Positions 17,900 through 25,399 of a DNA stretch of 64,000 bases are shown here, one piece after another. Every line of letters begins with the position of its first letter. Positions within the stretch are counted from its first letter, which is position 1. Source of the DNA: Flavobacterium tagetis (GTDB taxonomy: Bacteria > Bacteroidota > Bacteroidia > Flavobacteriales > Flavobacteriaceae); NCBI RefSeq assembly GCF_016735615.1, contig NZ_JAERSF010000005.1:124001-188000 (forward strand), written 5' to 3'. The notes beneath the pieces were generated by a model that saw nothing but the letters and a program-made list of their open reading frames with translations, was not told the DNA's origin and did not search any database. The translations under genes and the position numbers were made by a program.

Positions 17900-18562
17900 T
17901 TAAAGATTACCTTCTTTTTTATCGAGACTTTTGAATTTGAAGTAAGAATAAATCATCGGAACAACGGCAATAGTAATTCCTATACCGACAAAAATTTTAG
18001 AAAAATTAAATTCCGAAAATATCAAACCACCCAATATTATCACAAAACCGCCTGCAAGCCATAATTTCCCAGCAAAAGCATGTGTCGCTTTCCAAACCTG
18101 CTGATTTTCCAACGTCCATGGTGTACGAATTCCGATAAAATAATTCGGCTGAATAACTTTAAAATAGTTTCCGAATATAATTAATAGCACTCCAACCGCT
18201 ACATACATTAAACCGGGACTAGAGAGAGATTGGTTTTTGGCCAAGTAAACAAAAAAAGAAGCCAATACAGACATGAATAAAACCAAGAAAAATTTAAGCT
18301 GATAGAACTTTCTTCCCATTAACGAAATTCTTTTTTTGGGATCAATTTTAGATGCTGCAGTCATTAAGCCATACATCAAAACAGGAAGCATAAAAAGCAA
18401 AAAAAGTAAGCTAAACTTATCACCCCAATTATCAATTTCTCCTTTGTAATTCCAATGTACAGGAACTCTTTCAGGAAGTGTGTTCCAAATTGTTGCCAAA
18501 TAAACAAAAGGAATTAAAACAATTCCGATTAGGGGAAGCTCTTTTTTAAATTCAAAATTCAT
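17900..18562 (-). CDS. SdpI family membrane protein (DUF1648-SdpI)
   Basis: A 220-residue membrane protein with about six or seven helices. DUF1648 is at the N-terminus (IWNTLPERVPVHWNYKGEID) and the SdpI domain follows (NYFKVIQPNYFIGIRTPWTL...VWKATHAFAGKLW). In Bacillus, SdpI confers immunity to the SdpC killing peptide and holds SdpR at the membrane. Here it follows an ArsR/SdpR-like regulator by three bases, the same order as Bacillus sdpR-sdpI. No sdpC toxin gene was recognised nearby, so an immunity role is only a hypothesis. Confidence 0.87.
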   Translation of the reverse strand: MNFEFKKELPLIGIVLIPFVYLATIWNTLPERVPVHWNYKGEIDNWGDKFSLLFLLFMLPVLMYGLMTAASKIDPKKRISLMGRKFYQLKFFLVLFMSVLASFFVYLAKNQSLSSPGLMYVAVGVLLIIFGNYFKVIQPNYFIGIRTPWTLENQQVWKATHAFAGKLWLAGGFVIILGGLIFSEFNFSKIFVGIGITIAVVPMIYSYFKFKSLDKKEGNL

Positions 18563-18565
18563 TTT

Positions 18566-18820
18566 TTATTGTTTAAAGGTTAGTATCCATTGCAAAACAT
18601 CTTCCATTATGGTGGTATTGATGGAGTAAATGATGAATTGCCCGTTTTTTTCAGATGTAATTAAATCAGCTCTTTTTAAAATGTCTAAATGATGTGAAAT
18701 ACTTGGTTTAGAAATATTAAAAGCATCGGCAATCTCTCCTGCCGACATATCTTTTTGTTTCAAAAGATCCAGGATCTCTCTTCTGGTTGCATCATTTAGC
18801 GCTTTAAAAATATCATTCAT
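18566..18820 (-). CDS. ArsR/SdpR-type transcriptional regulator
   Basis: An 84-residue winged-helix repressor (MNDIFKALNDATRREILDLL, then DAFNISKPSISHHLDILKRA as the helix-turn-helix). It has no cysteine metal site, so it resembles SdpR rather than metal-sensing ArsR. The frame opens at a TTG at 18841, but the ATG at 18820 matches the usual family start and leaves the palindrome at 18831-18852 as non-coding upstream DNA. It is the first gene of the operon with sdpI and the hydrolase and probably represses its own operon. Confidence 0.9.
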   Translation of the reverse strand: MNDIFKALNDATRREILDLLKQKDMSAGEIADAFNISKPSISHHLDILKRADLITSEKNGQFIIYSINTTIMEDVLQWILTFKQ

Positions 18821-18830
18821 CACATTTATA

Positions 18831-18852
18831 TATTTAGACAAATATCTAAATA
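18831..18852. promoter_or_regulatory. perfect palindrome, likely operator of the sdpR-like operon
   Basis: TATTTAGA-N6-TCTAAATA, with exact 8-base arms at 18831-18838 and 18845-18852. It lies 10 to 32 bases upstream of the regulator start and overlaps a near -7 motif on the minus strand (GATATTTG, consensus TAnnTTTG). Site size and position fit an ArsR-family dimer blocking transcription. Confidence 0.65.
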
Positions 18853-18866
18853 CTTTTTAAACAAAC

Positions 18867-18901
18867 AAAAAAAAGCAGTAATTTTTTACATTACTGCTTT
18901 T
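18867..18901 (-). terminator. terminator of the MFS gene
   Basis: AAAAGCAGTAA and TTACTGCTTTT arms (18871-18881, 18891-18901) with an A-run at 18864-18874 that reads as T-run on the minus strand. Confidence 0.85.
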
Positions 18902-18922
18902 GAAATATCTTAAAACAAAAAT

Positions 18923-20200
18923 TTAGAATTTGTGTTCGTCTTTGCTAATTACCAAAAAGGAAATTAAAGATATCAGTGCGGCAGCGACTAAATAAAATCC
19001 CACATAACTCACATCGTATGTTTTAGCCAGCCAAATTGCAATCATTGGTGCAAAGGCAGCGCCAAGGATTCCTGCCATATTGAACGTTAATGAAGCTCCT
19101 GAATAACGAACGTTTGTAGGAAACAATTCAGAAAGAAAAGTTCCCAAAGGACCGTAAGTAAAGCCCATCAAAGACATTCCAATACAGGCAAAAATGGTAA
19201 CTAACACAATATTTCCTGAACTTAAAAAGTATGAAAAGAAAAATCCGAAAACAGCAATAGCTGCTGTCGCTGCAATAAGCATTTTGCGACGACCAATTTT
19301 ATCTGCAACTACAGCCGAAACTGGAATAAAAAGCGCAAAAAACAATACTGAGAACAACTGTATTAGCAGTCCATCACGCTTAACAATTCCTAAATCTGAG
19401 GTTGCCCAGCTTAGAGTGAAAACCGTCATCAAATAGAAAACCAAAAATGTTGTAATCGCTGCGAAAGTTCCAAAGATCAATTGATTTTTATAGGATTTTA
19501 CCAACTCTAAAAATGGAACTTTTACTTCTTCCTCGTGTTTTTTAGCTTCTTCAAATGAAGGAGTTTCTGTAATTTTTGTTCTGATATAAAACCCTACTAT
19601 TACCAAAAGTGCACTGGCAATAAAAGGAATTCTCCAGCCATAATCCATAAAATCTTCATTACTCATCGAATCGGTCAGCAATAGAAAAGTTCCTCCAGAA
19701 AGCAATAATCCGATTGGAGCACCTAATTGCGGAAACATTCCGTACCAAGCACGTTTATTTGGAGGCGCATTCTCGATTGCAAGAAGTACTGCTCCTCCCC
19801 ATTCTCCTCCTAAACCAACTCCTTGCCCAAATCGGCAAAGCATCAATAATAACGGAGCTGCAACACCAATACTTTCATAACTTGGTAGAAAACCAATTGT
19901 CACGGTAGAAATTCCCATTGTCAACAAAGCGGCAACAAGAGTAAATTTCCGTCCGATTTTATCGCCGTAATGTCCAAAAAATGCAGAACCTAATGGACGT
20001 GATAAAAAGGCGATAGAAAAAGTAGCTAATGATTCCAGAGTTGCCATTGTCGAATCTGAACTTGGAAAAAATAATTGCGGAAAAACCAATACCGCGGCAT
20101 TGGCATAAATATAAAAATCAAAAAATTCGATTGTAGTACCTATAAGGCTTCCAAAAAGAACATGTTTTAAAGAGTTCTTTTTATTCGGGTTATTTTTCAT
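18923..20200 (-). CDS. MFS metabolite:H+ symporter (ProP/ShiA-like)
   Basis: A 425-residue 12-TM transporter of the metabolite:H+ symporter family. Family marks are GTTIEFFDFYIYANAA in TM1, GHYGDKIGRK as the loop 2-3 signature, RFGQGVGLGGEWGGAVLL in TM4, and WRIPFIASALLVIVGFYIR. Relatives carry organic acids, shikimate, proline/betaine or alpha-ketoglutarate; the substrate cannot be named. The ATG at 20200 is chosen; an in-frame TTG at 20227 lies inside the -7 promoter motif. Confidence 0.88.
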   Translation of the reverse strand: MKNNPNKKNSLKHVLFGSLIGTTIEFFDFYIYANAAVLVFPQLFFPSSDSTMATLESLATFSIAFLSRPLGSAFFGHYGDKIGRKFTLVAALLTMGISTVTIGFLPSYESIGVAAPLLLMLCRFGQGVGLGGEWGGAVLLAIENAPPNKRAWYGMFPQLGAPIGLLLSGGTFLLLTDSMSNEDFMDYGWRIPFIASALLVIVGFYIRTKITETPSFEEAKKHEEEVKVPFLELVKSYKNQLIFGTFAAITTFLVFYLMTVFTLSWATSDLGIVKRDGLLIQLFSVLFFALFIPVSAVVADKIGRRKMLIAATAAIAVFGFFFSYFLSSGNIVLVTIFACIGMSLMGFTYGPLGTFLSELFPTNVRYSGASLTFNMAGILGAAFAPMIAIWLAKTYDVSYVGFYLVAAALISLISFLVISKDEHKF

Positions 20201-20224
20201 GAAAAATGATATCTTTTTTATTTG

Positions 20225-20232
20225 CAAAAATA
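20225..20232 (-). promoter_or_regulatory. -7 promoter motif of the MFS gene
   Basis: Minus strand TATTTTTG, exact TAnnTTTG, 25 bases upstream of the ATG at 20200. Confidence 0.55.
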
Positions 20233-20467
20233 GAGTTTCATTATTAAAAATTCATGTTTAGATAAATTACTTTTACCACTACTTTACATTTTTAACAAAT
20301 TATCTAAATTTTCAATTTTCAGCAACCTTACAAAATCAAAATTTAAAAACCTGATAACAACGCTTTTAAGAGCATCTAAAAAAAATCAAATCTTAAGCAA
20401 TTGTTAATAGCGTTTTTAACTGTATATTTTCATTAAATTTACAGCTGTCAAAAATAAATTTAAAATT

Positions 20468-22057
20468 ATGCCTACCGACTGTATCAGCTTTCAATCTTCT
20501 GGATATTTCTCTAAACTAATGCAGGATTATTTAGATCAAAAACCAGAGTTAAAACCGCTGTACAACAATTTTCCAATCTTAGAAAATTTCGAAAAACAAA
20601 TTGCTGAAAAATCAGCCAATTTTGACCATAACAACCGAAAAGTTTTGGTTGACACTTTGCAAAAGCAATATCAAAACATCGAAATTTCTGATATAACCAA
20701 ACAAAACATTTCGCTTTTAGCACTCGAAAATACTTTTACCATTACAACTGGACATCAGCTGAATCTTTTTAGCGGACCGTTATACTTTTTGTATAAAATT
20801 ATTTCTACGATTAATTTAACTAAAGAATTAAAATCGAAATATCCTTCATACAATTTCGTTCCCGTTTATTGGATGGCAACGGAAGATCACGATTTTGAAG
20901 AAATTAATTATTTTAATTTTAAAGGAAAAAAAATCCGTTGGAACGCAGAAAGCACTGGCCCAGTCGGAAGACTTTCAACTGAAGGTTTAGAAGATTTATT
21001 TGAAGTTTATTCTAAAGAACTAGGTTCAAGCACGAATGCCAATACGCTAAAAAAACTATTTGAAGACGCCTATTTAAAACACAAAAATCTTGCAGATGCA
21101 ACACGTTATTTAGCCAATGCTCTTTTTGCAAACTACGGTTTGGTTATTGTAGAAGCAGACGATGCCGATTTAAAACGTGCTTTTATTCCGTATGCAAAAG
21201 AAGAATTAGAAAACCAGACTTCATTTAAAGCAGTTCAAAAGTCTATTGAAGAACTTTCCGATTATACCGTTCAAGTAAATCCGCGTGAGATTAATTTATT
21301 TTACATTGAAGACAAACTGCGCGAAAGAATCATTTTTGAAAATGATAAATATTGGGTTAACAATACCAAAATTTCATTTTCTAAAGATGAAATTTTCAAA
21401 TTACTAGAAAGTAATCCTGAAAAATTCAGTCCAAACGTAATTATGCGTCCACTTTATCAGGAAATTATTTTACCAAACCTTTGCTACATTGGCGGAGGTG
21501 GAGAAATTGCTTATTGGTTAGAATTGAAAGCATTCTTTGAAACTGTAAATATTACTTTTCCAATTTTATTAGTTCGAAATTCAGTTCTTCTAGCAACCGA
21601 AAAACAAGCTAAAAAAGCTGATAATTTAGGTTTGACATGGAAAGATTTATTCAGCAAATCTGAGAATTTAGTTAATAAAATTACCCATAAACTTTCTCCA
21701 TTTCCAATAGATTTGACTCCTCAAAAAGAAGCACTTGAAAAACAGTTTGCATATCTTTTTGAATTGGCTGAAAAAACCGACAAATCTTTCTCTGGAGCTG
21801 TAAAAGCACAAGAAGTAAAACAAAAGAAAGGTTTAGAAAACCTAGAAAAGCGTTTATTGAAAGCACAAAAAAGAAAACTGGCCGATCAATTGGAACGTGT
21901 TACCGATTTGCAATGTGAGTTATTTCCAAACAATAGTCTTCAGGAACGCCAAGCTAATTTTTCTGAATTTTATTTAGAAAAAGGAGATCAGCTGATTCCT
22001 CTTTTAATTCAGAAATTAAAACCTTTAGAACATAATTTTGATATCATAATAATCTAA
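20468..22057 (+). CDS. bshC: bacillithiol biosynthesis cysteine-adding enzyme BshC
   Basis: A 529-residue cytosolic protein matching BshC throughout, for example TGHQLNLFSGPLYFLYKIIS, PVYWMATEDHDFEEIN and NVIMRPLYQEIILPNLCYIG (written as separate blocks), with a C-terminal coiled-coil segment about 420-490. BshC adds cysteine to GlcN-malate to complete bacillithiol, a low-molecular-weight thiol that replaces glutathione. The bshA and bshB partners are not in this window. Full family length with no defects. The gene is alone, 240 bases downstream of the divergent MFS gene. Confidence 0.95.
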   Translation: MPTDCISFQSSGYFSKLMQDYLDQKPELKPLYNNFPILENFEKQIAEKSANFDHNNRKVLVDTLQKQYQNIEISDITKQNISLLALENTFTITTGHQLNLFSGPLYFLYKIISTINLTKELKSKYPSYNFVPVYWMATEDHDFEEINYFNFKGKKIRWNAESTGPVGRLSTEGLEDLFEVYSKELGSSTNANTLKKLFEDAYLKHKNLADATRYLANALFANYGLVIVEADDADLKRAFIPYAKEELENQTSFKAVQKSIEELSDYTVQVNPREINLFYIEDKLRERIIFENDKYWVNNTKISFSKDEIFKLLESNPEKFSPNVIMRPLYQEIILPNLCYIGGGGEIAYWLELKAFFETVNITFPILLVRNSVLLATEKQAKKADNLGLTWKDLFSKSENLVNKITHKLSPFPIDLTPQKEALEKQFAYLFELAEKTDKSFSGAVKAQEVKQKKGLENLEKRLLKAQKRKLADQLERVTDLQCELFPNNSLQERQANFSEFYLEKGDQLIPLLIQKLKPLEHNFDIIII

Positions 22058-22181
22058 AATAATTATCTTTAGAAATTCAAAAGCGATAATTTAGGAAAAA
22101 ATAACCAGCACACTTCCTAAATTATTGCTCTCTCAAACCAAATAGAATTATATTTTATAACCTATTTAACGAACTAACCTA

Positions 22182-23453
22182 ATGGTAAGAGAACGCCTAA
22201 TTTCGCTTGATGTCTTTCGCGGACTGACAATTCTATTGATGACTATTGTAAACAATCCCGGAGACTGGGGAAATGTTTATCCGCCGCTTTTGCACGCACA
22301 ATGGAATGGCTGTACACCAACAGATCTTGTATTTCCTTTTTTCATATTTATAATGGGAGTTGCTGTACCGCTTGCAATGCCCTACAAAAAATATGACGAA
22401 ACAACATTCAACAAAATCCTGATCCGTTCTTTAAGAATGTTCTGTTTAGGGATTTTCTTTAATTTCTTTGGAAAAATTCAGCTATTTGGTTTAGATGGAG
22501 TCCTACTTTTAATCGCAAGATTGATAATTACTTTTGCTGTTGGTTATGCGTTGATGGGAAATTTTAGCAACAGACTAAAAAACATTTTTGCTTTTAGCAT
22601 TTTAGCAATATATCTCGTTCTAGCTTACGGAGGTTTTGAAAATTATGCAGATGTAAGACTTCCTGGGGTTTTACAACGTATTGCAGTGGTCTATTTTGTA
22701 GTTTCGCTTTTGTATTTAAAAACATCACGAAAAACACAGCTTATTACAGGAATTATTTTGCTTTTCGGATATTGGGCTGTTATGACTTTAATTCCAGTCC
22801 CAGGATTTGGAGAAGCTAATTTAGAAAAAGGAACCAATTTAGCCGCGTGGGTAGACAGTGCCTTCCTAAAAGGACACATGTACCATGAAACTAAAACTTG
22901 GGATCCAGAAGGAATCTTGAGCACGCTTCCATCAATTGTAAATGGAATTATTGGCTTATTTATTGGACAAATTCTACTTCTTAACGTAACTAAAATTCAG
23001 AAAGCCCAAAGAATGGGAATGATTGGCACATCGCTAATCTTTTTTGGATTAATGTGGGATTTAGTTTTCCCTATAAACAAATCAATCTGGACAAGCAGTT
23101 ATGTTATATACACCACGGGATTAGCAACTGTATGTTTAACCGTTCTATATTACATCATTGATATTAGAGAATACAAAAAAGGCTTTAAACTATTTATTAT
23201 TTGGGGAGTAAACCCTATGATCGTTTTCTTTGCTTCACAAATTATTCCGCAAGCTTTGGTAATGATTCGTTTTCAGCATCCATCGCTTGCTGGTGAGCAA
23301 ATTAACCTTTTAGATTATCTATACCGTTTCGGAATCGCACCATTTTTCAGCAATCCAATGACAGCTTCTTTAGCTGGTGCATTGACCTATGTTGGAATCT
23401 GGACTTTTATTTTATGGATTTTCTATAGAAACAAATTAATCTTTAAAGTATAA
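22182..23453 (+). CDS. HGSNAT/NagX-like acyltransferase membrane protein
   Basis: A 423-residue membrane protein with about 10-12 helices. The opening ISLDVFRGLTILLMTIVNN and TPTDLVFPFFIFIMGVAVPLA are the hallmark of the heparan-alpha-glucosaminide N-acetyltransferase / DUF5009 family, related to bacterial NagX. Members are thought to move acetyl groups across the membrane onto amino sugars; direct evidence exists for the lysosomal enzyme. LPGVLQRIAVVYFVVSLLY follows in the middle. A second, diverged copy is at 34706-35896. Monocistronic, with a clear terminator. Confidence 0.85.
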   Translation: MVRERLISLDVFRGLTILLMTIVNNPGDWGNVYPPLLHAQWNGCTPTDLVFPFFIFIMGVAVPLAMPYKKYDETTFNKILIRSLRMFCLGIFFNFFGKIQLFGLDGVLLLIARLIITFAVGYALMGNFSNRLKNIFAFSILAIYLVLAYGGFENYADVRLPGVLQRIAVVYFVVSLLYLKTSRKTQLITGIILLFGYWAVMTLIPVPGFGEANLEKGTNLAAWVDSAFLKGHMYHETKTWDPEGILSTLPSIVNGIIGLFIGQILLLNVTKIQKAQRMGMIGTSLIFFGLMWDLVFPINKSIWTSSYVIYTTGLATVCLTVLYYIIDIREYKKGFKLFIIWGVNPMIVFFASQIIPQALVMIRFQHPSLAGEQINLLDYLYRFGIAPFFSNPMTASLAGALTYVGIWTFILWIFYRNKLIFKV

Positions 23454-23475
23454 ATTTCAATAAAAACATATTATT

Positions 23476-23502
23476 AAGACGTACCTGTGTACGTCTTTTT
23501 AT
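23476..23502 (+). terminator. terminator after the HGSNAT-like gene
   Basis: AAGACGTAC-CTGT-GTACGTCTT hairpin followed by T-run. Confidence 0.88.
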
Positions 23503-23597
23503 TTACTCCATACTGCGTTTTATATCTTTCTTGCTCAAAACATCATTCTAAAGCGTTTAAATTATGATTTTATTAAAATAAATTCATAAAAAAAGTA

Positions 23598-23605
23598 TAC
23601 TTTTG
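23598..23605 (+). promoter_or_regulatory. -7 promoter motif of ndk
   Basis: TACTTTTG matches TAnnTTTG, 24 bases before the ATG. Confidence 0.6.
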
Positions 23606-23628
23606 CACAAAATTTAATAAAATATAAA

Positions 23629-24048
23629 ATGGCAACAAATAGAACTTTTACAATGATTAAACCAGATGCTGTTGCAAACGGACACATCGGGAATATCTTA
23701 GCAATGATCACTAATGGTGGTTTCAAAATCGTTTCATTAAAATTAACTCAATTAACTGTAGCAGATGCAAAAGCATTTTACGCAGTTCACGCAGAAAGAC
23801 CTTTCTACGGAGAATTAGTTGAATTTATGTCTCGTGGACCAATTGTTGCTGCTATTTTAGAAAAAAACAACGCAGTAGAAGATTTCAGAACTTTAATTGG
23901 TGCTACAAACCCAGCTGAAGCTGCTGAAGGAACTATTCGTAAAGCATATGCTACTTCAATCGGAGAAAATGCAGTTCACGGATCTGACAGCGATGAAAAC
24001 GCTGCTATCGAAAGCGCATTCCACTTTGCAGGAAGAGAGCAGTTTTAA
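23629..24048 (+). CDS. ndk: nucleoside diphosphate kinase
   Basis: A 139-residue cytosolic enzyme that passes the gamma-phosphate of ATP to NDPs through a phosphohistidine. The full family signature is present: TFTMIKPDAV at the start, the active site ENAVHGSD with H117, and AFHFAGREQF at the end. Length is typical of hexameric/tetrameric bacterial Ndk. It stands alone with its own promoter motif and a bidirectional terminator. Confidence 0.97.
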   Translation: MATNRTFTMIKPDAVANGHIGNILAMITNGGFKIVSLKLTQLTVADAKAFYAVHAERPFYGELVEFMSRGPIVAAILEKNNAVEDFRTLIGATNPAEAAEGTIRKAYATSIGENAVHGSDSDENAAIESAFHFAGREQF

Positions 24049-24077
24049 TTTCAGACTTCCTTAGACAGTTAGAATTT

Positions 24078-24193
24078 TAGACTAACTTAGATTTCTTAGA
24101 ATTACATAAAAAAAGAAACCCACTTCAATGAAGTGGGTTTCTTTTTTTATTCTATATTTTTTATTAATAATCTAAGAAGTCTAAGTTAGTCTA
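24078..24193. repeat. 23-base inverted repeat flanking the ndk terminator
   Basis: 24078-24100 (TAGACTAACTTAGA...CTTAGA) and 24171-24193 are reverse complements with one mismatch. Both arms are built of CTTAGA/CTAAGA units, the same short repeat seen at 4790, 29690-29755 and 56719-56754. The right arm overlaps the 3' end of the DUF721 gene. Confidence 0.7.
24114..24148. terminator. bidirectional terminator between ndk and the DUF721 gene
   Basis: AGAAACCCACTTCA pairs with TGAAGTGGGTTTCT, with A-run before and T-run after, serving convergent genes. Confidence 0.92.
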
Positions 24194-24487
24194 TCGTAAA
24201 ACAACATCCTTCACAACCTCACGTCCCAATTCTTCATTGATCATTTTTACGATTTTGTACTTTCCGTGGGTTAATTCTTCTCGCAGAACAGACGAACCTA
24301 ATTCTACATAAAGTGTACTACCTTTTAACACCACATTTCGAGTATAAGTATTTACACCACTTCCCATAAGATTTTTCCAAGCGTCGCGAACATCAATTTG
24401 ATCCATACCAGGCTGCAATTTGTTCTCTTGAATAATTTGCTGTAAAACAGCACTAATGGTACTTTCGTTATTTATTCTTTTCGCCAT
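24191..24487 (-). CDS. DUF721 (DciA-like) protein
   Basis: A 98-residue protein of the DUF721 family (TISAVLQQIIQENKL...VRDAWKNLMG...VLRGSTLYVELGSSVLREEL in similar order). DUF721 proteins include DciA, which helps load the replicative helicase in bacteria lacking DnaC; in Bacteroidota the short form is common and often lies near recF. Here it overlaps the preceding lipoprotein gene by 20 bases. DNA-replication role is inferred from the family only. Confidence 0.83.
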   Translation of the reverse strand: MAKRINNESTISAVLQQIIQENKLQPGMDQIDVRDAWKNLMGSGVNTYTRNVVLKGSTLYVELGSSVLREELTHGKYKIVKMINEELGREVVKDVVLR

Positions 24488-24908
24488 CGTTCAAAAGATT
24501 TACCGGTCCAGCTTTTTTATAATGATATTCAATTTTTTGTGGGTTTTTAACCACCAATTTGTCATCCGAAAGCGAAATAATTTCCTCGCTCCATTTGGTA
24601 TATTTCGTTTTGTAATCTAAGAAAACCTGTTCTCCAGCAAAACGAACTGAAACATTCTCAAAAGTATCTGTAGTTAGAAAAGTTCCATCAAACTGCGGCA
24701 TCACTTTCGTTCGAACCCCTTTATTATTCTTAATTTGAAAAAAATCAAAAGTCTCATTCATCTTATACTCCTTCTCCTCGCCTTTCTCAAAAACTACTTT
24801 TTCGATTTCCCAATAGCCATTTAGTTTAGCAATATCAGCAGGCTTTATTTCCTGTTTACAGCTCACAAACAAAAGCGAGCAAAACAAAACTATGAAAGTA
24901 TTTTTCAT
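24468..24908 (-). CDS. lipocalin-like small lipoprotein
   Basis: A 146-residue lipoprotein with lipobox LFVSC (C17), then a small beta-rich domain (LNGYWEIEKVVFEKGEEKEY...FLDYKTKYTKWSEEIISLSDD) that looks like the lipocalin-like domains common in Bacteroidota. No enzymatic motif. Its 3' end overlaps the DUF721 gene by 20 bases, so the two are likely co-transcribed, although the functions show no obvious link. Confidence 0.72.
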   Translation of the reverse strand: MKNTFIVLFCSLLFVSCKQEIKPADIAKLNGYWEIEKVVFEKGEEKEYKMNETFDFFQIKNNKGVRTKVMPQFDGTFLTTDTFENVSVRFAGEQVFLDYKTKYTKWSEEIISLSDDKLVVKNPQKIEYHYKKAGPVNLLNDGEKNK

Positions 24909-24950
24909 ATATAAAAGTATTAAAATTTATTCTTTTTTTTTAGAATGAAG

Positions 24951-25055
24951 TCGAAGAATTAGAAGCTAATCCTGCTGTCCGCTGTATCTTTTGTGCCGAA
25001 CACCGGCACAAAAGGATGCCGCTCCCATCAGGGCTAGGGCTCCCGTTTTCAAAAG
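24951..25055. repeat. G+C-rich intergenic repeat with strong hairpin
   Basis: Part of the 491-base gap 24909-25399. TTTTGTGCCG (24989-24998) pairs exactly with CGGCACAAAA (25004-25013); CCTGCTGTCC before and CATCAGGGCTAGGGC after complete a block much richer in G+C than the genome around it. There is no ORF. It resembles dispersed flavobacterial intergenic repeats. Confidence 0.6.
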
Positions 25056-25154
25056 AAATTTTCCTCGGACTACAAAGATAGTCTTATAATCATCAAAAGA
25101 AATAAAAAATCGAAAACACATTCAACTATTTTTCAAAACAAATATTTCCCTAAT

Positions 25155-25208
25155 AAAAAAGAGTCTTCAAATAGAAAAATCCCAAATGATCTTTCTATTC
25201 GAAGACTC
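25155..25208 (-). terminator. terminator of the ftsY transcript
   Basis: 17-base arms 25161-25177 and 25192-25208. The single non-Watson-Crick position is a G.U pair only on the minus-strand RNA, and the T-run (TTTTTTATTA) also follows on the minus strand, so it serves leftward transcription from ftsY and the small ORF behind it. Confidence 0.85.
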
Positions 25209-25228
25209 AATATTTTAAATAATCTTTA

Positions 25229-25391
25229 TTATCGGTTAGTTTTTATTCTCTTAAGAACTCCCAAAAAGAATAAAACAATTCCCAAAACTAATAGAATATA
25301 ATATGCTGAAAGATTTTTGTCCTTTAAAACATTTGCCAGAACAAAAGATATCACACTAGCAAAATAAAAGGTTAAAGCTGATATATTTTTC
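25229..25391 (-). pseudogene. frameshifted small two-TM membrane protein gene downstream of ftsY
   Basis: Nine bases after the ftsY stop, an ATG at 25391 is followed by a five-A run. As written, the frame stops after 11 codons. If one A is removed, the frame reads MKISALTFYF... and continues for 54 residues to a TAA at 25229-25231: two hydrophobic helices (FYFASVISFVLANVL and YYILLVLGIVLFFLGVL) separated by KDKNLSA, with a basic tail KRIKTNR. That is a convincing small membrane protein. The whole region is 163 bases, one more than a multiple of three. It lies between ftsY and the terminator. Options: true frameshift mutation, assembly error at the homopolymer, or slippage in expression. Confidence 0.55.
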
Positions 25392-25399
25392 ATTATAAA

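Noticed and set aside
18566..18820. Metal-sensing role of the ArsR-like regulator
   Set aside because: The 84 residues contain no cysteines that could form an ArsR metal site, and sdpI follows directly.
18821..18841. Extended TTG start of the sdpR-like regulator
   Set aside because: The extension would translate through the palindromic operator half-site, and relatives start with MNDIFKAL-type sequence.
24951..25055. The G+C-rich hairpin block as a tRNA or other structured RNA gene
   Set aside because: No cloverleaf or conserved T-loop sequence was found; it looks like an intergenic repeat.
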